A stretch of 64,000 nt of DNA from Micropterix aruncella (GCA_944548615.1 OX155957.1:28604935-28668934); one strand, 5' to 3'. Shown: positions 1 to 11,346, numbered from the stretch's first letter. Notes: generated from the sequence alone by a model not told the origin. Made by a program: numbers and translations.

Positions 1-1793
1 ATGAAAATGATGCAATTTAAGGCTGCATTCAACCTAAATTCTACTTCAAATTTAGGACAGTTTTGCATTGGAAGTCACATAGTATTTATTTATTTATTTA
101 TTTATTTAAGAATTAATTACTATGAAACATTGATTAGCTTATAAAAATAACAGGAACCGAATGGCAAAACCTTAACCTTTTGCTTATTTGTTTCTGTCAC
201 CCAACTGGGACTAGCCCGTTCTAGGGTGGACAGGACTCCAATATTACAATCAAGTTTGCTTGATTGCTTGGTTGCTTACAAATATACAAGTTTTAGTAAA
301 AAGCTAATGACACTAAATTGCCCTAAAATGTGGTCTTCAGAATAAAATAAAAAAATAATAATAATAAAAAAATATTAAAAGATAATATAATAAATAAAAT
401 GCAATTCCATTATTTAATCGGCAATAAATATCATATAAAATTCGATTAAATAAAATAAATAAAGTTATATGTGAGAAAAGGAAGAAACGGTCATTAATAT
501 TTATTAATATAAAATTACCTAGTCTAAAAAGTATACTTCATTGTCAAAGTCAAATAATTTTTGGTAGTTAGTTCAATGTTAAAATATACTTAACATATAT
601 GTTTAAAAATATGTTAATAATTTGTGCACCTAAGTTTTATTATACTATTATTTCTAACATTTGATGTATGGTTAGTCTGTCATGATTCGATAACCATTCC
701 TTTAGTTTATTTTTGAATTCCCTAAATGTCAAGTATGAAGAAGTATTAGATCTTTGCATGAGTAAAACCTTTTAAACCACCGTCAAGATTTTGAATTTTT
801 CAAACCTCATTACTCATATACTCATAAAAATGTCATATTATGTATTTAATAACCACTATAAGTATTAATATTGTTTTTAAATAAAACCTGTATAAAATTA
901 TGATAAATCTGCATAAAATTATTGTCAGTTATAAAAATCAGTAATTATGCCACCTGTATTTACGTGATGAGTTTTCATTACAAATATAGCATATTTTTAA
1001 TATTGCTATTTGTTTAGATTAGATTGAATTCTGTATTAAATTCTATATTAAATTCTGAATAACTCGTCTAACTATATCTTCATAAAACATTTTCAGGAAT
1101 TTAAACTTCTTGACCTCAGTGGGATTAATGTTTTTGGGCAGTAAAATGTCAAATGCTTCTAAAATATTTCTATTTTTACTAAATCTTTAGTAAAAATAGA
1201 ACATTAAGTCCTTGGATCAAAAAGTTTATGCAGGGTAGAAATATTGGTCGTCGATAATATTCTTCAGGGGTGTTGTGGTGTGCATGATCTCTTTTGGATT
1301 GTTTAGCTGTTTGACAAGGGACTTCAACTTTGAACTGAAAACCTATTGCATGGTTTTTTAAGCTTTTTCAAACCAACTAGAAAATTGTTTAAAAATGTAA
1401 ATTCCAGGTTCATCTTTTTTTCTTACAGTTCACGCATTTGTTTAAGAAAGGAAACAATGTTATACACTTAACAGCTGAAGATAACTCAATATCAGGCTTT
1501 TGAAGATACTTAGCTAGTGGGAGGGTGATACTTTATTAATTTTATTTATTTAGTAGCTCGCAGTGGTAGTGTACCGACATAACTTTATAATGTTCCAATC
1601 AGTTGTAAAAGAGAGAAAGTTGGTTTGTGAATCTTTTCGATAAATAGTCATTTTAAAAGCATATACTACATATTTAATAATTATACAGCTTTAATTTATT
1701 TTTTTATTATAATTTCAGGGCATGGGTCCGGACCCCAGGACTGAAATGAAACTGAAATGATGAAACTAATTGCCAAAATCTAAATGGTCTCAC
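1..1793. other. AT-rich liprin intron, no gene seen
   Basis: This lies downstream of the last visible liprin exon, so it is intron. It is strongly AT-rich. A (TTTA)n microsatellite sits at about 83-109. A short stretch at 196-211 (core CACCCAACTGGG) is the reverse complement of sequence near 55,047-55,062, so a scrap of a dispersed repeat may be present. I saw no further liprin exon and no long ORF. Confidence 0.6.
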
Positions 1794-1884
1794 CTTTAAC
1801 TGTGCTTCTTTATGTTGTAATTCCTGTTCTAATTTCTCATTTAAGTCATGTAGGGATGTTGACTCCCTTTGTGCATTGAGATAC
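1794..1884 (-). CDS. Liprin-alpha: Liprin-alpha internal exon (coiled coil), seventh visible
   Basis: A 91-nt exon between an acceptor (TTCTCTTTCTAG) and a donor (AAG|GTGAGA). It starts with one base that completes an Arg codon begun in the upstream exon, then encodes 30 residues beginning YLNAQREST and ending EAQLK, closing in phase 0. In animal liprins this stretch directly follows the EERI.TLEKR heptads, as it does here. It is charged, Cys-free heptad sequence, as expected for the liprin coiled coil that mediates oligomerisation and ELKS/RIM-type partner binding at presynaptic active zones. The exon after this one was not found in 1-1793. Confidence 0.93.
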
Positions 1885-3036
1885 CTAGAAAGAGAAAACA
1901 TTATTAGAAATTTAAGACATATACAAAATCTCATATTCCCCAGATGCTTAAAATAAAATTCTCTAGTAATTTCTTGCCAGCAATGTGGAAAAAATCTAGC
2001 TCCTCATATTAAAAGAGTATGTGATGAATATGGGTTGAACACGACAAAGACTAAGTGTGTCATATAGAAACAAAGGTGGCAATCTCCATATAACCGTTAT
2101 TTGCAGAAAACGAAACAAACGTTTTATTATTAACAGAAACAGTACGCAGATAAAAGTGGTATCTTAATTTAATCATTCCTAAGTTAAAATTATGATAAAA
2201 TGCAAAAAGTTAAACAAATAGTTGTAAATAAATAGTTATAAGCAATAAGTTGTTATAGATTTCCACCTTTGAAAGGAATGTAATGGTTAGCAACATATAT
2301 AATTTTGCGACTACCAATTAATTCACACGGCAACATTTTTCGCAAGAATTCTGTCTGATCTAATTTATAAGATAATTAATCAGAATTCATAAACGTGTCT
2401 TTCGCGCTCAGCATTTTTCAAACGTTCTTTCAATATACGAATGTTGGCTTTATAAACCACAATTTTTCATAATATAAAATGACTCTCGATCACACCACGT
2501 CACTCATTGGTAAGCGTCTCTACATAATTAATTAAATAGATAATAAATTGTTAAATACTAATGTTTGTGGTTCTCTCTCTCTTGTCCGCTGAGGTATATA
2601 TCGATGTAAGATTGGAAGCCTGGTTTCCGCACACCATCAGAAAGAGCGACCAGTCACTCTTCCAATAGGAACTTAAGGAGATTGCCGTTTTTGTTGTGAC
2701 TCATAGTGGACATTGCTGGATTTGTTATGGAATTAAGTGTGTTCGCCATACTAACTGCTGTGTTCTGATTGGCTAATTCGGAGGTTGCCATGTTTGAAAC
2801 AAACAACATTGGAGATTCCCGTTTTTGATGCGAACCTTGTTAGAAACACGGCAAAAAGTATTGGATTTAGCCACTATTGTCGGGTCCAATATTATTCGGA
2901 AGATTTGTGTTCTACAGATAAATAATTTTGCATCATTAGTTTAATTTAGAAATTTTGAGGAGGTTGCCATCTTTGTTTTTATATGACACAAGTACCTAAA
3001 AGTCAGCATTTCGAATGGAGACGACTAATATATCGA

Positions 3037-3250
3037 ATCTCAAATTCTTCAGTTTCGAAGAGGGAGTAAACGGGTGGTAAGGTGTACGCTCACATGAGGC
3101 AAGACTGCTGTCATAAACCTACCACAGCCAGTCGTTAGCCAATAGGCCACCGCTCACCCTCCAGTAATGTAATAATAGTATTACGATGCCCAACTCTGGT
3201 CGGTGAATTCCATGGCAGCTCCGTTTGTATTATTAAATATATATTTATTT
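3037..3250 (+). repeat. 3' UTR fragment of the REL-endonuclease LINE
   Basis: This matches, with substitutions, the 3' end of the LINE copies at 8.9-11.3 kb and 50.0-50.5 kb. Shared landmarks are the GTGGTAAGGTG block, a CCTACCACAGCC block and the terminal GAATTCCATGGCAGCTCCGT. Only the last few coding codons and the UTR remain. It is a dead-on-arrival, severely 5'-truncated copy, with its 3' end running into AT-rich tail sequence. Confidence 0.75.
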
Positions 3251-3510
3251 ACCTTGGCTGCTAGTTTAAACTACAACTGGGATATAAATAAGAAGATAGA
3301 AATCTGCATTGAAAAATTCAGAAGTGTATTCTTGAAGAAGAAAAAGGCATTTTGCAGAAAAAAAATTAACCAACAACTGAAGATCATACATCTAAGATGG
3401 TTCATATTGTTAATATTATGATATGGGATGGAAAGTTGAACATTTACAGACAATCTGTTAAGAAAGCTTGAAGCCTTGAGCCTTGAACCATTTCGGAGAA
3501 TGTGTATGTA

Positions 3511-4064
3511 CGAGGTTTGTCTAAAAAGTATCCGACAGAGTATGCTAGCTGTGTTGTTTGATATCTGTGGAATTTTTCAGCACAAATACGTACTGGAAGG
3601 GCAAATAGTGACTAAAGAGTATTATCAAGAAGTTTTCCGCCGTCTCCATGATGCAGTTCGGCGAAAAAGACAACATCTTTGGACGGCGAAAAACTGGCAG
3701 TTGTATCATGACAGTGCTCTATCTCATTCATCGCACCTGATTCAGAATTTCTTAGCGAAACATAGAAATCAAGTAGTTCACCAACCTCCCTACTCTCCTA
3801 CATGGCTTCTTGCATCCCGTTGTTTCCGAAATCGAAAACACCATTGAATGGATCCACTTTTCAGAGTAGAGAAGAGATAATGCAGAAGTGGAGTCTAACA
3901 ACATTCCAAAAAAAACCTTCCAGAAGTGTTTTTAGCAGAGGAAAGAACAATGGGCTAAGTGTATGGAGATGCAAGGGGCCTAGTTTGAAGGGGATTAGGG
4001 TCCCAAATCCGCTATGTAATATATTTTCCCGGCCAAAGGTCAGATACTTTTTAGACAGCCCTCA
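3511..4064 (+). mobile_element. Internally deleted mariner (transposase C-terminal half)
   Basis: Inverted ends of about 26 bp (left at 3511, right ending 4064; shared core GTCTAAAAAGTATC) are each flanked by TA, the mariner target duplication. The left end runs straight into mid-transposase, so the N-terminal half and first catalytic Asp are deleted. Readable family blocks are FDICG, GQIVTKEYY, the degraded second catalytic block YHDSALSH and HQPPYSPT. A frameshift near 3800 moves the rest into another frame (KSKTPLNGSTFQSREEI). The element is about 550 bp against roughly 1.3 kb for a full mariner. It is non-autonomous and long inactive. Confidence 0.82.
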
Positions 4065-4097
4065 TATAAGCGAGTCAGGAATAAAGGTATCTTAAAG

Positions 4098-4700
4098 CGT
4101 TTGAGCAGGAACATATAAATAACGAAGGCAATAAAGATCTGCAAAATCGAATACTTCGTTCATGTCATGCATCATCCTGAAAGAAACAACATTGAACATC
4201 CAATAAATCAGGATAAAATAGCAAGAAGAGGCCTAGGATGAAGAAAATACGGGAATGACTTCGTAAAATAAGGGAATGGTTTCAGAAATCTACCATATCC
4301 TTGTTTTGAGTGGCGGCCTCTAAAGATCAGACCTGTAAGATGCTACTCATTCCCAATATGAGTCTATCAGAGAATACTACGTATAAGCTAGCTTCACAAA
4401 GTCAAAAATGAAGTAAAAGCTTTTGAGCAAAAACATAGAAATATAGAGAACTATAGAGATACAAAAACTCGAATGAATACTTTGCTCATGTAATGCGTCA
4501 TTTTAAACGATACAACATTACGCATATAGTAATTTAAGGCAAAATGGCGGAGAGGTCCAGGATGAAGAAGAACTTCGTGGCTCCGTAATCTACGAAAACG
4601 GCTTCAAAACTCTATGACGTCTCTGTTTTGAGCGGCGGCCAATAAATTTGTTTCAGCCAATATGATAGCCAACATCGGTAGCGGACATGGCACTAGAAAA
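4098..4700 (+). pseudogene. Two tandem LINE C-terminal fragments
   Basis: Two direct, diverged copies (about 4098-4375 and 4405-4690) of one coding segment. With frameshifts ignored, both read as a block of the type EYFxHVMRxxERxxIxxxxxxGKIARRGxGRRK...WLRNLR...SLFxAAA. That block is common near the C-terminus of insect LINE-encoded endonuclease-reverse transcriptases. Stops interrupt both copies. They arose either by duplication after insertion or from two adjacent insertions. The clade assignment is uncertain. Confidence 0.5.
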
Positions 4701-4821
4701 GGAAGAGAAAACCAGAGCACGAGTTTGGCCAGATCCCTGTTTGACCGAAGAATTCAAGCATTATTTCCGCTTACACGTTTACAAATTTGGGTAGTGTACA
4801 AACAAAACAACAGAAGATTAC

Positions 4822-5018
4822 CTTTTTTCTAAAGTTGCTATCCGTTCTTCCTGGTCCTCCTTCTGCGCTACATTTTCCCGCAGATCCCGCTGCAGCTTAT
4901 TACATTGCTCTTGACTTTTCACTAGTTCCTTTTGCGCTTTCGATAAACTCTCTTCTAAGTCCGATATCCTATTGTTAAGTTCTGCCACTCTTCTATGCCA
5001 CGAACTAAGTTCGCTCGA
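4822..5018 (-). CDS. Liprin-alpha: Liprin-alpha internal exon (coiled coil), sixth visible
   Basis: A 197-nt exon with acceptor TTGTTTTTCTAG and donor AAAAG|GTAATC. It encodes 65 residues plus two bases, starting SSELSSWHRRVAEL and ending QEERIATLEK. The two spare bases join the first base of the 1884-1794 exon to make Arg. The block AELNNRISDLEE...NKLQRDLRENVAQKED is a close counterpart of the liprin family sequence TELEEDL...TKLQRDIREAMAQKED. Entry is phase 0 and exit phase 2, matching both neighbours. The product is a cytoplasmic synaptic scaffold coiled coil. Confidence 0.95.
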
Positions 5019-5401
5019 CTAGAAAAACAAACAATCGTCATCATCACAGTCATAAATAATAAGAGTTTTATTACTTAAAGTATCTAGCTATCGTGCGACT
5101 ATTTCTACAGGCGTTCAAAAATATAATAATCGACGATATAACGTCTACCACACATCGATACAAAAACTGCAGCCTTACCAGAACACTACTTTCTATTAGC
5201 AAAAATAAAAACAAGAAAACATTGTACATGTGTGTGATGTATCGTTGATATGATTAGACATGGATTGTCGATGGGATTTCTTTTAACATTAAATTTATAT
5301 GTTTCAACTATTTAATTTCTTTTTTACTTGGCTTCTTTTTTGTATTCATAGGATTTTCTTCATGATTCCTTGGAAGAGAGGGTGTAATATTTTCACAGTA
5401 A

Positions 5402-5603
5402 TCTTTATATATAAAAATTCAGCCTGTGTATGTTTGTGCTCGCAAAACTCGAAAATTAGTTAGTCGATTGACTTACAATTTTGACACAATGTTGCATTCG
5501 AATATGTGCACGTTGCGCGCTTCTTCGGTGCACTTCAACATCGGTTCATTTCCCTTTCATTTCATATCAGACTGAGCAGCAAAGCTTGGCCGGGTTTAGG
5601 TAG
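5402..5603 (+). mobile_element. Short non-autonomous Helitron
   Basis: It starts TCTTTATATATAAAAATTC after an A and ends ...GGGTTTAGGTAG before a T, the expected A^T insertion pattern with a mutated CTAG terminus. Both ends and internal blocks (GTTTGTGCTCGCAAAACTC, TTTTGACACAA, CAGACTGAGC) match the larger element at 55751-56686. It has no coding capacity. Confidence 0.65.
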
Positions 5604-5740
5604 TATTTGATAGAATATATTATTGGAGTTTAAAAGGATGCATACATGTGCTGATGTTCCCGGAAGTTAATTTTATGTGATTAGCTTCTAATGTAACCTG
5701 ACCTGACTAACATAGGTCTGGAACTGATTCTTAACCTATA

Positions 5741-5930
5741 GGGAGATATACAAAGCGCTGCGGGCGCGCGCCCGGAAAATGCTGCGGGCGCGCGGCCGGG
5801 TCGCTGTGATAAAATGTATGGTGCTGGGGGAGCGTCTGTCCCAGCACCATACATTTTATCACAGCGACCCGGCCGCGCGCTCACTGCGCTTCCCGGGCGC
5901 GCGCCCGCAGTGCTTTGTATATCAACTCCC
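5741..5930. repeat. GC-rich foldback hairpin MITE
   Basis: This 190-bp element is nearly one hairpin. About 41 bp of each arm next to the 12-nt loop (5828-5839) pair perfectly: left arm ending 5827, right arm starting 5840. The outer ends also pair (GGGAG...TATACAAAGC on the left, GCTTTGTATAT...CTCCC on the right). The arms are rich in GCGCGC and sit in AT-rich intron. It most resembles a non-autonomous DNA transposon; ATA on the left and TTA on the right could be a decayed 3-bp duplication. It has no coding content. Confidence 0.75.
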
Positions 5931-6430
5931 TTAGTCAGCCAAAGGGAATAAAACTCATAATGGCATGTTTTCAACCCTCGAAAATTTGTTTGTAAGGGGG
6001 TGTTGGTGCACGCATACTAACGTATAATGGTGGCGTATTCAATGAAAGCTACTTTTACCGCATATATTTGCATAATTGAGTAATACGGAGATCGGCCGCC
6101 TGCAAATTGTCACAACAGGAAAACCACCGATCAGTGGTATAGGCATTCGTGGTTAAGGTACAAAATGTTGTTGAATTATTTTAAAACTATGTAATAGGCC
6201 AAGGTTCATTAAACTTTAAGACAAAAGAGCCAAAGAATCATGTTTAAACATTATTTGCATTACTGAAGATATTTATTTAGAATGATGAGAGTCTAGCGTG
6301 ACTCTAGAAATTAATATTATGACAGCACCTGAAAATCGTTTACAATTACTAAAAGCAATCTATCGACGATGAGTTAATTCCGATGGATTAATGTTTTCTG
6401 ATTGCCATTTGTAAAAGTGTATGTTCTAAC

Positions 6431-6541
6431 CTGTTGTTTCTCTATCGTCTCTTGAAGTTCGACATTCCTCGCACTATCTGCGTCGGACTCTGTATCTGTC
6501 TGATGGTTATTCAGTGCAACGACACCACTTCCACCGTTTAA
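6431..6541 (-). CDS. Liprin-alpha: Liprin-alpha internal exon (linker), fifth visible
   Basis: A 111-nt phase-0 exon with acceptor CTTTCAAGCAG and donor CAACAG|GTTAGA. It encodes 37 residues: a Gly/Ser/Asn/Asp-rich linker (LNGGSGVVALNNHQTDTES) followed by NVELQETIEKQQ. The last part corresponds to the liprin block VELKEIIEKQ, where the coiled coil resumes. The low-complexity linker is the variable spacer found at this place in animal liprins and may be where isoforms differ. Confidence 0.92.
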
Positions 6542-6981
6542 CTGCTTGAAAGGAACGTAAACGCGAAGAAAACATAAGACAAAGACAGTACACCGCAATA
6601 GCCAATGCTGTCTCACACTGTTTTTGCTCAGATTACAAACAAAAAGAAAAAATAGGGCATCAAAATAAACCCAAGCAATACAGAAAACCACACCGAAATA
6701 GAAAGAAAACAGCGTGAGTCAGCAGTGATAAAATATGAAAGATTTCTTATTTTAGTTGTGGTTATTATGATTGGATTGTAGATGTCTGTGTAGAATCGTG
6801 AAGATTGAAATTCAACAAAAGATCGTGCAGTCAGCCGGTTGTAAAACTAGGATGCAGTGAATGAAACTAAAAACGAAAATGCGTGCATGATTACAGTTCT
6901 ACTCGTATAATACACATTTTGAATCAAATGAAAATATATGTGCACAAGTTTTCACAATCAAAAACACATTTCTAGGGTATA

Positions 6982-7822
6982 CATGGTGTGTCCGGAAAGA
7001 AATGCATTTTTTTTAATTTGATATATTTATTGAAGATATCGTTACAGACGGTAAATATTCTTCAAAGTAGTTATCTTGGGCATCCACACACTTTTTTCAA
7101 TGGGGACCTCGGCAAGGGCCCTCGTCACAGCGTCTTGGATGGCTTTAATCGACCCAAAACGGATTCCAACCAGGACGGTCTTGATCCTAGGGAAGAGAAA
7201 GAAGTCGGCCAAGGCGATGTCCGTACTGTAAGAAGGTTGGCACAGTGTTGCCAAGTTGTGCGCGATGATTCTTCCGATCGAGGGGTGACAACAGCTGGGG
7301 AACAAGCGCGGCACACACCTTCCTCATGCCCAACTTATCGGTCACCAGTTGTGTACAATTATCTTGCGAATGTTGAAAGTTTCTACAATAATCCTGACAC
7401 TCAAGCGATGTTCCGAATGTAACAGATCACGCACATGGGCCAAATAGTGGTCGGTTGTGGTAGTTGAGGGCTGTCCATAGCGGGTTTGTCGATTGCCCCT
7501 TTAAGGCCTTTCTAAACACCTCCACACTTTCGAATATGATAGAGCACTGTCCCATGATTGTCTTGCAAAATCAGTTTATAGCTCTCCGCAAAAGATTTGT
7601 TCGTAACGTTGCTCGATTGACGATTCTATCACATTTCGTGACATAGGCACTAAACAGGGGCAGAAACAGCGTTCCTGACGCCCCAACTGCTCGGAGCTGA
7701 ATGGGCAAGGCATCGTTTTGAAGCTGAGAGTCCTCCTCATCTAACCCAACCAGTCAGAGCCCTCTGCGGCTATTTTAAGTACCAACACAAAAAAAAAGGC
7801 ATTACTTTCCGGACACACCATG
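6982..7822 (-). mobile_element. Degenerate mariner, deleted, with TIRs
   Basis: The termini are inverted repeats (CATGGTGTGTCCGGAAAG, left at 6982 and mirrored at 7822), both flanked by TA. On the minus strand the interior reads as broken mariner transposase: MSRNVIESSIEQRYE at the N-terminus, then STTTTDHYLAHVRDLL, VRIIVETFNIRKIIVHN, and near the C-terminus ADFFLFPRIKTVL...FGSIKAIQDAVTRALAEV. Stops and frameshifts separate the blocks, and the catalytic HDNAP block is gone. At 841 bp it is clearly deleted. Confidence 0.82.
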
Positions 7823-8590
7823 TATATTAAATTAGGAAAGGTATGCAAAGTAGTCTAGAGAAATAATAACTTTGCAATAGGAATATTTTTGTTTTCCTAA
7901 AACAATTTTATAAGTCGAAATGTCGAGAAGTTCGATTTGAATGCAATGTTCGGCAGTCAACCAATTTCTTCGGTGACTTCCTTAAATTCACAATTTATTC
8001 AGGATTGCACTAAGATCCCCACATCGATAAGCTATAAGGCAAGCTTAATTGTGCATGTTTTGTATTGGGGCGACTTGCACCCACTCTTACTAATGATACA
8101 CTTTTACTATGTTACTATGCACAGGTGCATTCTATCATTATGCATGGTGTAGGAATGTGATCCGACGCCGCGGCACGCCAATGTGCTTCGTTCTTCAAAG
8201 GTGTGCGATTTAATGTGAGGCTTATTTCGTGCAATTCCGCCTCGTCTATCTTTGTAAATAATGGAAGTAGCACAATCTGTCTATAAAAACTTAAATAGTT
8301 TTGAAACTAACAACAACATTCGTTGTTAACAAACAAGACATGGAAATTCTTTTTGCTCGGTTAGTCATGTATTGATAAAATCGGAACGAACTGTTATATG
8401 TCATTGGGCCATACTACAATAGATTAAGTGTTGATATCAGGGAGGCGAAATTCGTACTAAGATAAATTGAGTAGGTTTACTACGATAGTGTTACAAATCC
8501 ATAGGTATTTTTTTTGAGGAATGTAGAATACTTAACCCCCTTAGTCACCTTAACTATTGCCTCTGCTGCCTAATGGGCTTTTGCTATTTT
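7823..8590. other. Intron sequence, nothing recognised
   Basis: Moderately AT-rich sequence with only short chance ORFs. I see no TIR, poly-A tail or family motif, apart from the inverted repeat that begins near 8594. Confidence 0.5.
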
Positions 8591-8593
8591 TAC

Positions 8594-8636
8594 TTAAAAC
8601 GATTACACAGAAAATACGCACTCTAAAATTCTGAAA
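8594..8636. repeat. Left arm of a ~45-bp inverted repeat flanking the LINE pair
   Basis: The core ACAGAAAATACGCACTCTAA and adjoining TACTTAAAAC recur in inverted orientation at 11297-11346 with few changes. The two arms bracket the head-out pair of LINE copies. They may be arms of a larger decayed palindrome or two copies of another short element. Confidence 0.6.
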
Positions 8637-8927
8637 AAAAATATGAAAATACTAATTAAAAGTGAGTTGTTGACTATTATATTCACAGTAAAAAAGGTTA
8701 ACCTTGAAATTGATTGAGTAAAAGTGGAATTTAAGATTTGGCCAGAGTATAGAACATTTTGCAAAATTAATTAATTAGAGTTAAAGAATACTAAAACCTT
8801 GAGAGGTGTGCGCACTTGTTTTTGATATTATTTTTCTTTAAACTTTTAAATTTACTAGGTGAGAATTCAAAGTTTCACCTTATTTAACGCGAAAATATTA
8901 GTTTTTTACGACTATACACTGAAGCCA

Positions 8928-9446
8928 TCGTCTCATCAGCCCTGCGTCCAGATATAACTCTTTACTCTCTATCTCGGAAGATGGTCCTTATCGTAGAATT
9001 AACTGTTCCATGGGAATCAAATATCCCAAAAGATCACGAGTTCAAATTAAATAAATACCATGACCTCGCAAATGCCGTCACCCGGAATGGCTTCACTGTT
9101 CACCTTCACGCGGTGGAAGTAGGCGCTCGTGGCCTGCTAGCTAAATCTTTGTTTCACCTTTTTAAAGATCTTGGTCTCTCCAGGAAAATAATCAACTCCT
9201 TTCTAGAAAAATTATCTAAAACCGCGATTTCTGCATCTCACATTCTATGGCTTCGAAGGGGGAGTGAATGGGTGGTAAGGTGAATGCTCACATGTGGCAA
9301 GACAGCTGTCCTAAACCTACCACAGCCGGTTCGTAAGTCCGGAATCCACTGCTCACCCCCCAGAAGTGTAAAAAAAAAATTAGTATTATGATGGGCCCGA
9401 CTCCGGTCGGTGAATTCCATGGCAGCTCCGTTTGTATTTTATTTAT
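8928..9446 (+). mobile_element. REL-endonuclease LINE, short 3' copy (+)
   Basis: A 5'-truncated copy starting near 8928. It encodes the C-terminal part of the restriction-like endonuclease region (VELTVPWESNIPKDHE...LNKYHDLANAV...GLSRKIINS) followed by the 3' UTR ending CAGCTCCGTTTGTATTTTATTTATT. It is almost the mirror image of the other copy, which begins a few bases downstream on the opposite strand. Substitutions between the two copies are scattered, so they are not a simple recent inversion. It has no RT domain and cannot move itself. Confidence 0.8.
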
Positions 9447-9454
9447 TGATCACA

Positions 9455-11292
9455 ATAAATAAATACAAACGGAGCTGCCATGGAATTCACCGACCGGAGT
9501 CGGGCCCATCATAATACTATTTTTTTTTACACTTCTGGGGGTTGAGCAGTGGATTCCGGACTTACGAACCGGCTGTGGTAGGTTTAGGACAGCTGTCTTG
9601 CCACATGTGAGCGTTCACCTTGCCACCCATTCACTCCCACTTCGAAGCCATAGAATTTGAGATGCGCAAATCGCAGTTTTAGATAATTTTTCTAAGAAAG
9701 AGTTGATTATTTTTCTGGAAAGGCCAAGATCTTTAAAGAGGTGAAATAGAGATTTAGCTGGCAGGCCACGAGCGCCAACTTCCACCGCGTGAAGGTGAAC
9801 AGTGAAGCCGTTCCGGGTTACGGCATTTGCAAGATCATGGTATTTATTTAATTTGTACTCGTGGTCTTTTGGGATATTTGATTCCCATGGAACAGTTAAT
9901 TCTACGATAAGAGCCACCTTCCGAGATAGAGAGTAAAGAGTTATATCTGGACGGAGGGCTGTGCATCCGAGACTTTCAGGGAATTTATACTGCTTAGAGA
10001 CCGAATCAACCTCCAGAATCCAATCTGTAGCTTTCTCGATTATTGAGAAAGGTTTTGTAGTTAAATGTTTTTTGCCTTTAGAGCCATCCCGCACAAACTG
10101 TATTGGGGGTTTGGAGGATACTGTCAAACCCTTGTTGGCACGAGCCACTGAGAGACTAATTACCTCGCGAATAACAGCGAGAACTTTGTCATGGCGGTAA
10201 GTGTACCGTCCTTGATCTAAGGCCACCTTGCAGCCAGCTAGAATGTGCCTAGCTGTGCAAGGGGTATTGCTACAGAGGGGACAAGAACTATCCTCGGCAA
10301 AGCTCCAACGAGCGAGGTTACTGGGGTCTGGAAGTGTATGCTGAAAGGCATTCAAATAAAATTTCAGCATCTCTGGCGTCCAGTCATAGAGCATTACCTT
10401 CCAGTGCATTGGAGGCGGAATGCAAAAGTCACCAATTGTTGTCCAATCATTCTGGCATTGAAGGCCAATAGCATGAGCCATACTCTTGCTGTCGTAATCT
10501 CCCCGCAAAAGAGACTTCTTCAAGTCCACGTCGCTCGTGGTTGTACTGCCATACCCCAGACCAGTGCCATTCTGGCTGATTCCAGTAAGGAACCTTTTGT
10601 GGAAGTCTACGCGGGCTTGTAGTTCATTTGAATCACTACAGCCACTTATTACGTGCTTCGATATTGCCGGATCTTTGGAATTGCACAGAATCGAATTTTT
10701 GGTTATTCTGGAGTTGGCGTAGAGCAGAGAGGGCAGTTTAAGCGCTAGCCCAAAATTTTGTTTGGACCTGAAGAGAGTCGAGGGGTCAGCTGGTTTGGCT
10801 AAGGACAGCCAGGATTTTAAACTAGCTGTCACCAGTGCATCTAGACGGGACAGTTGGGTTTTGGTAAAATCGTAAATAAGAAAGGGCCATGACAAATGTG
10901 ACGTTAGATAATTGTCATAGATCCAGGCCTTACGAGGGCCAGAAATTAGCAAGGCATCTATTTTCGCCAGGCAACTTTTGAAATGCTCTATAACATGATC
11001 GCCCGAGACGTCTTTTCCCTGATGGGTGATTTTTCTGCCGAGGAATTTGAAATGATTGTTTGGGTCTATAAGGGAGATATTAGAGCCCTTATAGACCAAT
11101 TTGGGGTCAAAGGATGTAAATTTTGTGCCCATGCGGGCGAGTCCAAGGCAAAAACATTTGGAGGGCTTCACTTTTATACAGCCTGACCAGTCGCAGAAAA
11201 GCTCCACTTTCTGTAATAGCAGGGAAAGCTGCTTGGGGCTTCTGGTAATGAAAGTTAGGTCGTCGGCAAAAGCGAGGCACGACGAGGTGTAT
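9455..11292 (-). mobile_element. REL-endonuclease LINE (R2-superfamily type), 5'-truncated
   Basis: Reading leftward from about 11292, an open frame begins YTSSCLAFADDLTFI, the RT catalytic FADD box (about 11270-11259), and runs to a stop at 9615. Counting from codon GTG at 11207 (530 residues), there is RT thumb sequence, a CCHC finger (CPLC 309-312, H321, C326), then a PD-(D/E)XK-like endonuclease with RPD at 419-421 and VELTVPWE at about 435-441. This finger-plus-nuclease order is diagnostic of R2/NeSL/R4/Hero-type LINEs, which usually choose specific targets. The upstream RT and N-terminal DNA-binding fingers are missing. The frame is unbroken for over 1.6 kb, so the insertion is not ancient. 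The 3' UTR faces the 8928-9446 copy tail to tail. Confidence 0.85.
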
Positions 11293-11296
11293 TGTT

Positions 11297-11346
11297 TTCA
11301 GAATTTTAGAATGCGTATTTTCTGTGTAAATATAGTTTTAAGTAAG
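11297..11346. repeat. Right arm of the inverted repeat flanking the LINE pair
   Basis: Inverted counterpart of 8594-8636 (here CAGAATTTTAGAATGCGTAT and TTTTAAGTA). It abuts the 5' truncation point of the minus-strand LINE copy. Confidence 0.6.

Noticed and set aside
5681..5974. 97-codon minus-strand ORF rich in Ala/Arg/Pro
   Set aside because: It is a read-through of the GC-rich hairpin; the repeated peptide is a by-product of the palindrome.
6988..7422. 144-codon plus-strand ORF
   Set aside because: It is antisense to the recognisable mariner transposase on the minus strand and has no family match.
9961..11186. Several plus-strand ORFs of 61-125 codons
   Set aside because: All overlap the clear REL-LINE ORF on the opposite strand.
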